Shown here piece after piece: positions 49,601 to 62,602 of a stretch of 64,000 nt of DNA. Position 1 is the first letter of the stretch. The number at the start of each line of letters is the position of its first letter. Source of the stretch: Drosophila miranda (taxonomy: Eukaryota; Arthropoda; Insecta; Diptera; Drosophilidae); the NCBI RefSeq assembly GCF_003369915.1, contig NC_046677.1:17626913-17690912 (forward strand), in the 5' to 3' direction. The notes under the pieces were generated by a model. The model ran no database searches and was not told the origin of the DNA. It worked only from the letters and a program-made list of their open reading frames with translations. A program made the position numbers and the translations under genes.

Positions 49601-52600
49601 TGCCTGATGCCTGCTGCCTGCTGCCCGACAATTGTTTACTTGGCAAATGACGTCAAAGGACACACATATACGAGTATACGAGTACCCTTGCTAAGGTCCC
49701 GTCACACACACACACACAGACAGCTGCACGTACTATACGAGAGGAGAAAAACTCCGAGAGAGCTTCTTAAATGGAAAGGCCCGAGGACATCTTTGCCCAT
49801 CCGACCCCATAAATATGCCTAAAACTCAACCACGGGTCGAAAAGTTGTGTTTATTTAACAAGAACTGCCCTCGAAGGCGCCGATATGGGCGCGACTAAAC
49901 GCAATTTGCATAGAAAATATGCGAAATTATGCTGTTTGCGCTTCTTATATAATTTATGAAAATGTAGTCTGAAGGGGGGCCCCAAGCAGGCTGCTCGAAA
50001 GAGATCCTGACCACGCCTTACACAAATCAATACATTTAAAAGCAGCTTAAAGAAGTTTTCTCATGGGAATGCCGACTGGAAATCATTTTGTGGACAGAAG
50101 GAAATCAAATAAGAGGATGGAATGACAGCTGCGTTCCCAGAAAGCGCCACGAGTCGGAAAATCGCCCTAGGATAGGAAACTCAGATTCACTGCATAACGT
50201 TTTGTTCTGGAAAAACCCCTGAAAAGTGAAAGCCGGTGCACCAAAAATCTCAAGCTAAATAATGTCCTGTCATAAACCCAAATTTGCAGGTTAATAAGCG
50301 CCAGAAGCCTAAGTAGAGGAGCGGAAAAGAAGGCCAGCACCATCCCGGAACCAGCTCTGCGGAACAGTCCAGAAATTCTGTCAGTCTGCCAGTTCTTGTG
50401 CCACTCGCTGCCCACAGGTCAAATAGGTGTATAGTATATGAGTATGTATTATTTTTTGGTGCCAATTTGTCTGGGGCCCAAGCGGAAAACTACGCAGTCC
50501 AAGCGCCTCGTACGAGAGGCTCTTTTAGGGCCCCAACAGCTGCCTCTCTCGCTCTTTGATGGTGTTGTAAGTCCTCGTTATGAGGACCTGTAAAGAGCTT
50601 AAATGTGCACTGAGAACTGATGGGCAAACATTTCCCATTTCGAAATTTTGTCATCAAAGCAAACCATTAAATGTGCAGTAGGCATAGGGAATACTTATAC
50701 AGACGAGCATGTATTCCATATCTTAAAGATGATGGGCCTACAAGTCTTTATTGCTAGAAACTTGGGGATGATCCCGGACGTAGAAGATGAGGATTTGCCT
50801 GCAAAGGAGCTCCATCTCAATCAATAGTTTGCAAGGGGTCAAAATTTAATGATCCCAGGATACCATTAAGGGCATAGTTTTTGGTAATTTTTTCCGCAGA
50901 CTCATTTCAGAAAATGGTGTCCAATCATACCTCTCATAGCATGGTATATATGTCGTTATCCCAACCAATTATTATATAGATTTTTTTCTATTAGTATGCA
51001 TAATAATTTCTGCGCTTTGACCTTTCGCGGCTGTCTATAAATAGAATAGCTGTCTGCTCCACCGGTAGTGGGTGGAACAGACTCATGATAGATGGGAGGG
51101 AGGTAGGCCGATAGGGTTGTGGCAGTGAAAAAAAGAAAATATCAACAATTGGCTGTTCATTTACGAGTAGATTAGGGGCAAATTCGTTTAGCGATAAGAT
51201 AATTTTTGCATCATCAAACATTCAGTAGATAAACGAGGCCAAAAGCCCATCAGGTCGGAACACGGGATGAGAGAGAGAGATACGTACAGGATATACGTAA
51301 ATGCCAAGAGCTGACAATCAAGCTGTCAAAACAAATTAGAGAGCACTGACAGGCCAGCCATTACCTGCAATGGATAAACAAAAACAGGGAAGACCGCCCC
51401 CCCCACATGGAAAAAGGATTCAGATCTACTGGTAACATCTGTGGAATACACGCACAAAAGGCCAAAATGAACCAGAATCAAACGAAAGGGGGGGCCCATG
51501 TTCCACGGCCCGAGCTTCCCTCGCCGTCGTTTGGATGAGCTTCGGAGCAGGAATCGGTTAAACTTTTTTTGGCGAGAGAGCTCTCTCTTTGCCGCTTTCT
51601 CTGCCTCTCTTTGCCCTCTACTGCGCACATAACCCAGAGAAGGCAACAAAATAAAAACTCTGCACAAAAAATAGGGGAAAAATATAGGAAGAAACCGAAA
51701 CGAGACGGCGAAGAAGGACAAGACGGTGGCTGAGACATGAAGAATGCCCGAGGAGAAAAACCAATTTTCCACATCATTATGCTTTTCGCTTTCATTGAAC
51801 AAACGCTTTTCCATTGATTGACCAAAAATTGCTTTCCAAAATCATATTCTAAGAGTATCAAAAACAGTACTCACTGCACTCACGGGGGAATATCTATGCA
51901 AGGGGTCAAAAGACTGGTAGGTGTCCCACTATGTCTGTGTTGGAGGGGGGAGGGGGCTGGGGGCCCAACTTGATTATTGGCTATTATGTGCGGTTTCCAT
52001 ACTTCGCAGGAGCCTTTTTATCCCCATGGCCTCCTCCATCTACATATCTCAAATTCCCGCTTCCTCTCCTTCCGTCTGTCTGTCTGTCTTTCAAAGCTAA
52101 TTAGCCAAAGAGATGCTTAATCAAGTTTAGCCGGCATTAGACAGAGATAAGAGGAACATAATGAATAAGATACGAGTATCTTGTGCGGGCTTGAACGTGG
52201 GCAGAGGATTTGGGTGGCAGGGAAATGAATCTTCCATGGAAAATTCCCAACGCCAAGTACAAGAAGGCAACTTATTCATTGTAATTTATACGGAATGTGG
52301 TCTTACATTTAATCTAGTTTTTCTACGGAAAGCACTAATATGTAGCCATGTTGTTTTCATACAAATCCTAGGCTAATTTTGTCTCAAAATACCACAAGGC
52401 CTAATCCAATTCAAGGTAATACAATAAATCCAACATGAATGTACATTTTCTTGGTTTAACTTTCTGTAATATAGTAATTCCTCCTAGGGATATATGTAAT
52501 TGCAGTCCTTACTCTCCTGTGAGTGGCATTCTACCATTCTACCAGCCCCTTCTTTATTATAGCTCTTACCCAATCCTTTCTTGTTTAATTTATTCGACCT

Positions 52601-52660
52601 ACCTCCTAGTCAGACAGTGTTGCCGCTCTTTCCGATGATGCCTCTCCCCAATCAAAGTCT
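46620..52660. other. Syt1 5' noncoding region, no gene recognised
   Basis: Upstream of the Syt1 start exon (acceptor CCAG near 46617-46616, 17-20 bp of 5' UTR in that exon). No supported coding frame. The only structured feature seen is the 59-bp tandem repeat at 47935-48052. Probably an intron of the Syt1 5' UTR. Confidence 0.4.
47935..48052. repeat. 59-bp tandem duplication
   Basis: Two adjacent copies (47935-47993 and 47994-48052) beginning TAATATTGAGTTATTTGCTT, with about six mismatches. Unrelated to other repeats in the window. Confidence 0.85.
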
Positions 52661-54088
52661 GGGCCTCCCTGCGCTTTGCCTTGGACTTAATGTGCCTGTT
52701 TATAGTCAGTTTTACTGGTTAGATGATGGGTTTTGAGCAGCGTCTAACGAAGTGTGACTCCGGGGCAAGGGCGGCAGCAGTGGCGACGACTGGGCAGGAT
52801 AGATGATGATGCGGGTCCTTCGGTGTGTGTGAGTTGCTCCTGCTGCTGCTCCTTGGTACGTGGCTAGCTTTGGCTAGGGGCCGCGGCTCGCTAGTCTCAC
52901 ATGAATTTTGTATAAGTCTGATTTGTATTTATCACGATTTGCATTGAATTTGTTGGGAGTTTAATTTGTTAATTTATGACAATTTCGTGTATTTTGCACC
53001 AAACATTGCGAGAGCACCGGACCGAACAGTGAGCGAGAGAGCGAGATAAGGGAGAAATAGAGAGAGAGAGAGAGAGAAAGAGAGACAAAGTAAGTACGAG
53101 TGCGGGAGAGTAACGGAGCGAATACGTAATATCAAAATACAATGGTATGCGTAAATATTGATAGAGCGAATCTCGTATGCGTCTGTGTGTGTGTGTGTGT
53201 GTGTGTGGGCGGGTGTGTATTTTGTCTCTTTGCTCAAAAGGTTACTTGTGTGGGTGCGTGTGCATGTAGGGGCAAAGAGAGAGCGAGAGAGTGCGAGGTT
53301 AAGTTGGCAAATACGCTTTTCCTTCAAAGACGACGTTGAAAGCAAATTCAGGATAGAGATTTTCTTAGAGCCGTAACGCCTGAGCTTTCCTCTTTTCTTT
53401 TTCTCTCGCACAGTCACACACACACACACACACACACTTGAAATGGATAAAGAACGCTCTTCCTTTTCTTTTCCTTTCCTTCCTTTCGTTTCCTTAATTT
53501 ATTTAATAATTATTATTTATATTATACTCGAAAACGCTTTCCATTAAAAGCGTTTGTATTTCTTTTCTTTTTTAATGTCATCTCTTTTTGCACTCAGACC
53601 ACACTGCCACAGAAATCATGTGGAAAAATCAATAACCCAGCAAGTGGCTCACATGCGTTTTCACTTTCAACAATGCCCCATTCTGTATTTCTCAATTTTT
53701 ACTAAATTTTTTGCATTGCACATTGGATTTTTCAATTAGAATCTCCTTTAGACGGCTCCTACATTATTTTTGTCTCGTCCGTTTGCTCGTGGTTTTTGAC
53801 TAAACAGCACCGAAAAATTCTGATACACAAAAAATGTTCTCCTTTTTCGTCAGCGCGTGCAAACACACACACACAACCACAGACACACACACACACGCGC
53901 TCGGACACTTTTCGGGGCTTTCGATGGAATTTCCTTTTACATAACCGTCGAGAATCACTTGTCAGGGTTTTTGTTAGCTTTTTACCAATTATTCCATAGA
54001 TTTGATTTGATTATTTCATCATTTATTTCGAATTATCGGTCGGATTTTGTAAGCGTTTCCCTTGTAGAATTTTCCTGTTCTCATTCAC
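52661..54088 (-). other. GA/TG-rich region, possible Syt1 promoter-proximal sequence
   Basis: Contains (GA)n (53059-53085), (TG)n (53183-53207), (CA)n (53414-53438) and further CA runs (53863-53896). GAGA-type sequence is often near Drosophila promoters. No coding frame. Confidence 0.25.
53183..53438. repeat. (TG)n and (CA)n tracts in inverted arrangement
   Basis: A (TG)12-13 run at 53183-53207 and a (CA)12-13 run at 53414-53438 are reverse complements, 206 bp apart, so a single transcript could fold them into a stem of about 25 bp. Confidence 0.7.
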
Positions 54089-54330
54089 CTTCAGCCTAGC
54101 GCTTTGTACTGCTGCAGCCAACTTCCACGGTCGATGTTCATTCGCGTTTTGGCACACACGTTCAAGGAACAGCGAGGAAAAAGCTGCTGGCCAAGCCAGA
54201 GACACAGAGAGAGAGAGCGAACCGGTTGGGCATCGATTTTGGGTGCTCGGCCAGTGGGTGGTCGGGGCTCTGTGGCGGGAGCAGAACTTTTGGCGAGTGG
54301 AGACTTTGAAGGAGAAAGTTTGGGCAAGGT
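54089..54330 (-). other. Candidate Syt1 5' noncoding exon
   Basis: On the minus strand this GC-richer, AAC/CGA-rich stretch ends in a usable donor (AAG|GTGAAT at 54089/54088). Composition resembles fly 5' UTRs. An open frame crosses it but has no family likeness. Start and use are unproven. Confidence 0.22.
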
Positions 54331-57300
54331 ATTTGTCTTAGATCCCTTGCAGTCGGACTTTATTTTTGGTCAATGAAATTAACGAATACTCTTCTATGCC
54401 GATCAATAGGCTACATTTTACAAGATTTTTTTGTGTTATAAAAAACATCTAAAAAGGATTTTCCTTAAGCATGTGACTTTGTATTTGATTCTTCCTTTAT
54501 GTGTTATTTTTTTGTATTCACAGTTACTAGTTTCTGCCTAAGCCCACGCAAAAGCCCTCTCATCCTCGTCCTTCGATGAACATCTGACATGCGGCCACAT
54601 GTTACGGCAAAAGCTCCCGCAAAGCCTCGAAACCTGCGCGTGGGGACTCTACGCTCTACAGTGCATGCGTACTGCCGTGGAAATTTGTCAATGACCACAT
54701 TATACAGGTTTCGGCATGGCCCGGCAAGGACATTACAAGGGTCGTGGGGGGTTGACTGGAGTGGAACCGAGTAAATGATAAGCTCACTCGCTACAAAGGA
54801 GCTTGGGCGGCTAAAGCGGCTGAATAAAGTTTAGTTGTTGAGCTTTAGCCTGCGAAAGCTTCGATAGTACCGCCAATGGCTGGGCAGGGGGAGCCAGAGT
54901 GCACCACAGTCCACTGTCCACAGTCCAGAGCCCACTGTCCACTGACTAAACATCTAAACAAAATCAAAATGCACGGCCAGCATCATTAATGGCCACTCTG
55001 CACTTCCGGTGCGCAATTACGCATGGCAAACACAAATCAAGAGCCGCAAGCCCAAATTGTGATATGAAAATCATGTCTGGCAGGCACGTGATCCTCCCCG
55101 AAGGATAAGCGTCAATTATAAATTGCGTAATCAAATAAATTTCCCAAAATTATTTAACTTATTTATAAGCCAAACACAAACCGAACTGCACGGTACTGAG
55201 CCGGACCGGACCGGACCGAACACATTTTCAGGCAAAAACTTTTTGCCAAACAAAATGGCAGGACACTCAGACACGCGTGCACAAAATAGTTGTACATCTA
55301 TGCACAATATTTACATTTTATGAGCAGGACATTGGCGTTCTGTCAACAGAATTCAAATCAAATAAACTATAAATGTCCGTGGGACTGGGACACATCGCAG
55401 CTTCGGCTTGAGCCCTGACCAAAGGAATTGATATTCCCTGGCCCTGCTCCGGCTCCTGTTTCTGTGTTTGGGTTCGTGCTGAAATCGTTATCCTGTTACT
55501 TGTCATTAATTCGAACCTCTGTGCATATTGTTATTCCTGTCATTATTGTTGTGATTGTTGTTCCTGCTGTTCGTCGGGCCGTTAAATTAGCCAACCCGCT
55601 TATCAATTATGTATTTGAATTTAATTGGCCAACTAGCAGGCTCCTGGGACCCGCTGCCCATCCTAGGCTGGCTGTCGTCTGACACGCATTTGATTAATTC
55701 TTACTTGCATTTTAATTTACAAAAATGAAATACTATATTTCAGCTAAAGGATAGCCGCTTTTCAGTTAAATATAGTACGGATTGCAAGTGCGAGCAAAAC
55801 GGCTGGAATTCAGGACTTGTGCAATTATTTCAAAATGAATTACAATTAGCTTTGAAGTTTTCTTCTACGGGTATGTACATTAATCACAACTAATAACATT
55901 GCATATTAACAAAGCATCGTATATTTAATTTCATATCTCAATGTCCCAACTGGATCGCACAGGATTAAAAAATTCTCTCTTTGGTTTCTTGTTTTGTAAG
56001 GTTTTTTGCCAGTTTTTATTATTCCATTTATATTATTTATATTCATATTCAGCAGGGATTCTAAGGTCAATATATTCCCTATTTATTTAACTAGTTAACA
56101 ACTATTTGATAATAATTGTTTAAGATACTAAACGAACTACCATAAATACAGGAGAGTATGAAAGAGCAGAACTTACAAAGTTTAGGGATTGTAAATATTA
56201 AGGGCATTAATATTAAGGTATAGTTCAGGGATAAGGTATGCCAAATATAATTATAGCTTATATGGATTGGTATATATGGATATAATGATGTATGTAGATA
56301 TGATACCTTGGCTTTAGAACGTGTTGTAGATCTAGGCGATAAGCTATGACAAAGGGAGTTAAAATTCCTTAATGTTAGGTATGATACCTTGGTTTTTGGA
56401 CTGTCTTTTAGATCATGCAGTCTTTGGAATATAAAGAATACGTATAATATTCTAAAGAAATTAATTAATAAAAATGCAAGTATTTTAAAAAGTAAGAGGG
56501 CTGTTTTTAAGGTAACTTTAAAAGTTTTTACTGGTTCCACACCGAAAAACATTATACTTATTCATTCAAAGAAGCGTTTGTCAAGCAAAATAATGGCAAT
56601 AGAAAAAGGTTTTGAGATTGTATAGGCAGATGGAAAGACATACATCTATCAACCCCCGATAAGCATTAAATGGAACCATCTAGCTGGCCACCTTTTCTTA
56701 GAACCTCCCATTCGCATGGAACTCCGATTGAAGCTTTGTTTGAACACCTGGCCTTCGAAAACCACGAAGCTATAGAAGCCCACTGTGGCCGAAGAGTACA
56801 CAAATCAAGAGAACCATACCAGGACAGGTAAAGGACTCGTATATAGACATTTCCAATGATTTTCCACCAATTAAACCGATAGCTCTGAATACTCTTCGGT
56901 CGATTAAATATGTTATTAAAAAAAAAGATACAAATTAAATTGTCACTCCAGGATTGAGCCAGACTGCACTTGAATCAAATTGAATGGGCATGCGATTTGA
57001 AGACCAGCTCAAAACTCGATCTTGATGGTCTGCCTGGTCAGTTCTTTGTGTGTTGTGTGGCTGCAATTGAAATTTGTGTGATTTTGGTCGTATTTGTCGT
57101 GGTTATTTGGTTATTTTGGCCGCTGCAGGGCCCCCGATGCCAGTGTGATTTATTCATTAAATAATGTGCGGCGAGAGTCCAGGGCCCCGGGCCCACTTGG
57201 TCGCCTGCTCCCTCATGCGTCATGATTTTCTACAAATAAATTGATTTCAGTTTTCAACATTAATTTAATAGTTGTTGTTATGGCCTGGCCGAGTGGTTTG

Positions 57301-59119
57301 TCAGTTTTTATTGTTACGGCCACTGCCACGGCCATTGTTGCTGTTGCTGTTGCTGGATCTGTTTCTGTTTCTGTTGCTGTTGATGGTTACATTTTGTAAT
57401 TTCATTCCTCATGGATCCAGGGATCCGCGGATTCCGGCAATTGAGCATTATGCAATGCATTTGCATTTCCATTTCCATTTCCATATACGAGTGTATGTAG
57501 GAGTGTCCGAGAGTATTCAGGCAATCGTTTAATTGCAATTCAGGGGTTTTTCTTTTCTGATTTCTGATTTGGCTTTTAATATTTGCATTGTTTGCCACCA
57601 ATTTGCAATTGCATTCTGCCATTCTGTTGTACTGCCATTCTGCCATTTGCATTTCTTTCCTCATTTGAACGACTTGAATGCTGTCCTGTCCTCCCCGATC
57701 ATAATCGTAAGCCGAGCAGCATTTTCATTTACGAATTTTACGATTTTCGTTGTTAATAAAGCATAATATGTTGACCAGAGAACTGCCACAGTCTGGTCCC
57801 TGGCTTTCATTCCAGTTTTGCTGCGGCTTCTGTGGAGACCGGTCCTCGGCACCCCCCAACCACAGAAAGCAATTTGCATTTGCACTTTTCGCATTTCGTA
57901 TTTCGTATTGCGCTTGTTTATGGCCATTTTGGATACTGGGGGCTTGACGAGTCCTTAGTGAAATGGAGCGGGCGGGATTAGGGCTTTTAAGGGGCTTTTG
58001 GGGGGCGTGCAAAAGAGCTGGGGAAAGGATTAAAGAGTAATACAGATACCGATACGGATATGGATACTGATAAATTTGGGTATTGTCTAATTGATTAGGA
58101 AACCCTTTGAGGTTTCGGCTGTTAAATTTTTCCACTCCCTTAACCGAATGCCTGGAGCCCCCCAAAAGCCAAGAAACAATTTAATCAATCACTAGGGGGG
58201 AACAACAAAAATCTGGAACCTGTTTGACTTCCGAGAGTTCCATTGCGCAAATTGATAAATCCTTGAATGTTTCCACGGAACACAAGGACGAAATGCCAAG
58301 GGCTCAGCAGGGGCCTGACACAGTGACACACACGGGGGGGGGAAGGAAATCAACTTTCGATTTCGCCGAAATAAATCCACTTTACAGATTGAGACGTCGC
58401 TGGAGGAGCGACACACACGTGCGCGATGAGAGAGACAGCCATATGCCCGACAGAGAGGGTAGTTTGTTGTGCTCGGATAATTGAATTCATCAAAGTTAAC
58501 TCGCACAATTGTTAACTGGTTGGAATGGAGGCACAGCCCCTGCCACTGCCACTGCCACAGCCAGCATCTTCAATGCCTGAAGCTCCTCTCGATGGCGGAT
58601 CCAGCATTTGTTCGAGTTTAGTTCGGCAAACTTTGGGTGTGTGCGCGCGGCCTTTGATGATGGCACGGGAGTCGGCGCCTAAACTCGCTAAAAAGAATGG
58701 CGTCTAAAAAGATTTGCGAATTGACAAAGTGCAAGTAGGTCTCGGGGCACGAACACGGCAAATGAACGAACGGGTGGCTTCACATGCAGGGTGGATGGGG
58801 GTGGGCGGGCCCCCTAAGGACACGCAACGACAAACAACTTGAAAATCCATGTCAGTGTCACGTAGCAGCGTGTGCCACACACACACAAGAAGAACAATAC
58901 GAGTCGCAACACCCGCCGCAACAACAAAGCAAGAGCAACCAAAGTGTGCTCAAGACAATACAGAAGGCGGATACAGTCAATATGACAAATCTCGGATACA
59001 CTAATAGATAGATAGATGGCAGGAATGTAACCAATAGGATGGTCCAGAAGTAGGGATTGGTAAGCGATTATACCGACTGAAACGTGGTGCCCACAAACCT
59101 CCTCCCTCAGCCCATGTAC
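54331..59119. other. Upstream noncoding region, no gene recognised
   Basis: Includes TTGCTG-type repeats (57338-57385) and CATTTC repeats (57462-57484). The longer frames (57725-58165, 58192-58506 on the minus strand) lack recognisable domains. They are probably chance. Confidence 0.4.
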
Positions 59120-59206
59120 CTTCCTGCGGCGCTTATTCTCCACCTCTATTAAGGTCTCTGGCTTTATCTGCTGCCCCTGCCCGCCTTGCGATTTCATGGC
59201 CTTCAT
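59120..59206 (-). CDS. Candidate start-codon exon, 29 codons
   Basis: An ATG in good context (AAAAACAATG) opens MKAMKSQGGQGQQ followed by IKPETLIEVENKRRRK, and ends exactly at a donor AAG|GTACAT (59119-59118) in phase 0. The peptide is basic and hydrophilic, without low-complexity bias. No next exon was found. Joining directly to the Syt1 exon at 46617 or 46613 would be out of frame with its ATG. It could be a new gene's first exon or an upstream ORF in a Syt1 5' UTR. Confidence 0.3.
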
Positions 59207-59947
59207 TGTTTTTGTCTGCTGATTGGTGTCTTTGTGTTTTGTTTTTTGTCTCTGTTGTGTATCCGACGCCCCCGCTCATCACATCATCTCAGGCTTCATT
59301 GGCATCCCCTCGAAGATGCTCGTAAAAATGTTCTGCTCACATTGCGTATACGCCACGTTGCACGCTCCCTTGATTAAGTCGTTCGTTTGGCGTGTTTAAT
59401 CAATTATGCGACGTTTGCATATTCACAGAGCTCCTCGAGTTATTTTCGCTAATCCAGTGGATTACAATAAACAAAAGCCAGTCCCCTCAGAGGTAATGTC
59501 CCGAAAGCGAGGGATTCAGAGGCACCTTGGTCTCGTCTTAAGGCCTCTTCAAGTGGTTTATGCAGCCCCCTGTCCAGGTCATTTTTCATTCTGATGAAAA
59601 TATTGATTTCCATTCACTTCCGTTTTCCACTCTCCTCGTTCCACTACTGCGATGTTGATGTCTGTTTGTCAGTCTAACGATTGCTGGTTCAATGGTTACC
59701 TAGAGGGGAGTGCCACCCATCAATGGAAAAGAGAAACTTTCCCCCGATTACATTCGTTTGCCCATCGATTGGCTGGTCCCCGCAAAGATTTATGAGTTGT
59801 CCGCCTCGGAGTCGGGGCCAGGCAAATGAAATATCGCCAGTGGGCAAATATTTGCGATGCGGAAGGCGCGTGATTCGATTCTGGAGCCAAACGCAGCCAG
59901 GTGAGCTCCGCTCCACTGCTTCCGCTCGAAGCAAACCAAATCAAGGA

Positions 59948-59974
59948 CCAGCCAGCCAGCCAGCCAGCCAGCCA
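59948..59974. repeat. (CAGC)n tetranucleotide repeat
   Basis: About seven GCCA units. Confidence 0.85.
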
Positions 59975-60099
59975 CTGCACCTGGGTGGCACAGTGGCACA
60001 GTGGTTCAAGGGGTATTCGGTATTCAATCGGTAATAATTGAGCTGCAGTGATATGAAAGACATGGCGTTTACACTAGAAATATCACTATAAACCTATTT

Positions 60100-60147
60100 C
60101 TGTTTTTACACGGTAGATTGGTTCCTGAAAAAACCGTGTAAAAACAG
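60100..60147. repeat. Perfect 15-bp inverted repeat (hairpin)
   Basis: CTGTTTTTACACGGT (60100-60114) and ACCGTGTAAAAACAG (60133-60147) are exact reverse complements with an 18-nt loop. Flanking TTACACTAG (60069-60077) and CTAGGTGTAA (60150-60159) add imperfect outer arms, so the element is about 90 bp. It could be a small foldback transposon or a hairpin RNA. Confidence 0.75.
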
Positions 60148-60540
60148 AGCTAGGTGTAAATTCAATAAGAATTTCAAATTGGTTTAGAGGGAGAAGCCAG
60201 CGCCTTGAAGATCTGGTTAGATATGGAATCTTTCCTGGACTCCGACAGGGACATCAGAGAGGTGCGTTCAGGGACGTTCTTAAAAGTAAAATTGATTAAC
60301 CAAAAGGTATTTAAGATTTGAAGAGCTCTATTGAAATGTGTTTTATACTTTTAATAGCATTAAATCGTATAAATCTTGACAGAACTACTCCACCAACTAT
60401 AGTAAATATTGTTGAAAGCTAAAGGCCTTCAGAAAGTTGAAATGAAATGGCATCGGAGGATATTTTTCATGAGGATTATTTAGAAGAGCAAATAGATTCC
60501 ACTTGTAATGTCTTCTTGATGTTTTCCATCCCATCAAAAG

Positions 60541-60804
60541 TTATCGCCCTTTATTCCATCCAAGCTTAAGTTCTAATCGATAGTTGCACACATCGATACA
60601 TTCATCTCGTGTTGCCAAAGTTTCATCGATAAATACTAGATTATTCTTCTTGATAAATACCAATGAATCTAGGAATCGATACACTTGATCTGATGCAATT
60701 TCTTCCCTTAAAATACCCACCTTGCACCACGGTGCATCGTTTAAATATTTACCATTGCTTAGCTCCTGGAATTGCGACTGCTGGATGACAAGTAATAAGG
60801 TCAT
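60541..60804 (-). CDS. Candidate small protein, possibly secreted
   Basis: An 87-residue ORF starting MTLLLVIQQSQFQELSNGK has a short hydrophobic N terminus that could act as a weak signal peptide, then WCKVGILREEI, KKNNLVFIDETL and ECIDVCNYRLELKLGW with three Cys. A perfect Inr word (ATCAGTC, about 60831-60837) lies about 30 bp upstream of the ATG. The style resembles fast-evolving secreted proteins of flies. I do not recognise a homologue. Confidence 0.35.
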   Translation of the reverse strand: MTLLLVIQQSQFQELSNGKYLNDAPWCKVGILREEIASDQVYRFLDSLVFIKKNNLVFIDETLATRDECIDVCNYRLELKLGWNKGR

Positions 60805-62579
60805 CAAAACGCCAACGTTCGATGCGGTTTTGTCGACTGATTTATGAAGTTGTGTGGTCAGCATACAGCTCGGAGATGGTGGAGAACCGAGGGACACGGG
60901 AAGCCAGCCCGGCATGACAACTCAATTGAGGACATCGAGCATACGCCACGTTGTTCGCAGCTACCTTTTTCGGGGGGCAAGGCAAGGCAAGGATGTGTCG
61001 CTTGGCCAGTCACAGATTTGCTTTGTGCCTGTGCCGGGAGCTTCCTCTTGTCGGTGGCTTTTTCGGGAAAGCGATTTATAAACGTTGCCAGCATAAATAA
61101 ACCAACAGATGTTTTGGGGGAAAACCCATAAAGAACTGAACGGCAACATGTGCTCGGACTCGAACTCGAACTCGGACACGGACACGGCCTTCGTTTTTTC
61201 GCTCTTCTCGCTGTATTTATTTACTTTTTCTTTACTCTTTTATAAAATATTTTTTAATGCAGCCACAGTGTTGCCAATTTGTGCAGATTTATAGAGGCTG
61301 CCAACGTCATCGTCCTGGGAGTAGCCAACAAAAGCAAAAAAGGAAACAGCCAACCAACGGTGGTCTGGTATGGTCTGGGTCTGGTCTGGTCTGTTGACAA
61401 TCGCCACAGGAAGTGGGCAAGCAAAATGCAAGGATGGATCGTGCATTGTTGCTGGCCCTGCCTCGAAAGGGTCATAACTGATTGCTGCAAACACTTATGC
61501 GATGGGGCAGGGGGAAGGGCAGAAACACACGTCGGTTGACTGGACAACACGCAGCGGCCAGACGGCCGGACGGCCGGCAGGAAGCAGGCCCCTGGGAGCA
61601 CTCGAACGGAGGACAATGCCGCGCATCGAATGAGCATTTGATGGGTGTTCTTGGCAACGACTCTTTGCACTGGGGTTACTCATGAGCGGCAAGGCGGGAA
61701 AATAAACATTTCGACACGATTTTAATAGTTTTATCACAAAATATAGCCCAAAATGATTCATTTATTAATTGTTGAGAGTTTTGAGACTGAATTTTTCCAG
61801 CAGTCGCTGCACGTGTCCGGTATACCCGTGAATACCCATAATGTGGTGCATTGATGGCGGGTCTGGGGGCAAATAAAGAATCGAGTTTGTCAATTTGAGG
61901 GGATAATAGATTTAGTATGTTATGCCTGGCATTTACAAAGCTGTCAGCCACTGGTTGTTGTCTCTCATGGTCCGGGCCTGTGGAGACTGCAATTGAATTG
62001 CTTTTCACCCTTCGCCTGGCCATCGTCATCGTTGTCGTCGCCGTCGCCGTCGTCGTCGTGGCAGGATGTGGTGCTGTCGTTGTGTAAGTGGGCGTGACTG
62101 TCTGCCAAATATGAGCACCGGAAATTAGCACACAACAGCCACGCCCTCGTGGGCGGCGGCGCAAATTGAATGGACTTGGTGGGGCGGGGGGACAAGCCCT
62201 AACCGTATAATTACTTTCGTCCCAGAAGTGGGACAGGCCCATTGCTTTTAGTGCCTGTCCATCTCCAATGACCCGGCCGGATCACCGGATCTAAATTAAC
62301 AAAAGGACTCAAATTAAAGGCTAATCAGGCACTTGTCCACTTGACCCAAGCGCAGCCCTGGGCCGCGCCACAAATGGATTTATGATGCGTTGCACAGCAA
62401 ACAAACCTGCAGCCACTCGAAAACTTCACACATTTTTCAGCCAAGGCCCTCCATCTCCAAAGGGGGAGCTTTGCCAGCACAACTGCAATTCACTGGAGTT
62501 CAACTTCAGCTTAAACTTTTACAATGATTCGGCTTCGGAATGCCTGTGGCAAGGAAGCTCTTGCGAGGATATTTCGAGC

Positions 62580-62602
62580 GGGGGCAGGGGCAGGGGCAGG
62601 GG
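62580..62602 (+). other. Potential G-quadruplex
   Basis: Four runs of four or five G separated by CA (GGGGG-CA-GGGG-CA-GGGG-CA-GGGG; the last run ends at 62602). Matches the G4 pattern with two-base loops. Confidence 0.7.

Noticed and set aside
53796-54376. Plus-strand ORFs in the CA/GAGA region
   Set aside because: Translations of simple repeats.
46613-59206. Direct splice of the 59.1 kb exon to the first Syt1 coding exon as a longer Syt1 N terminus
   Set aside because: The acceptors at 46617/46613 leave 20 or 17 nt before the Syt1 ATG, so the 29-codon exon (phase 0) would be out of frame.
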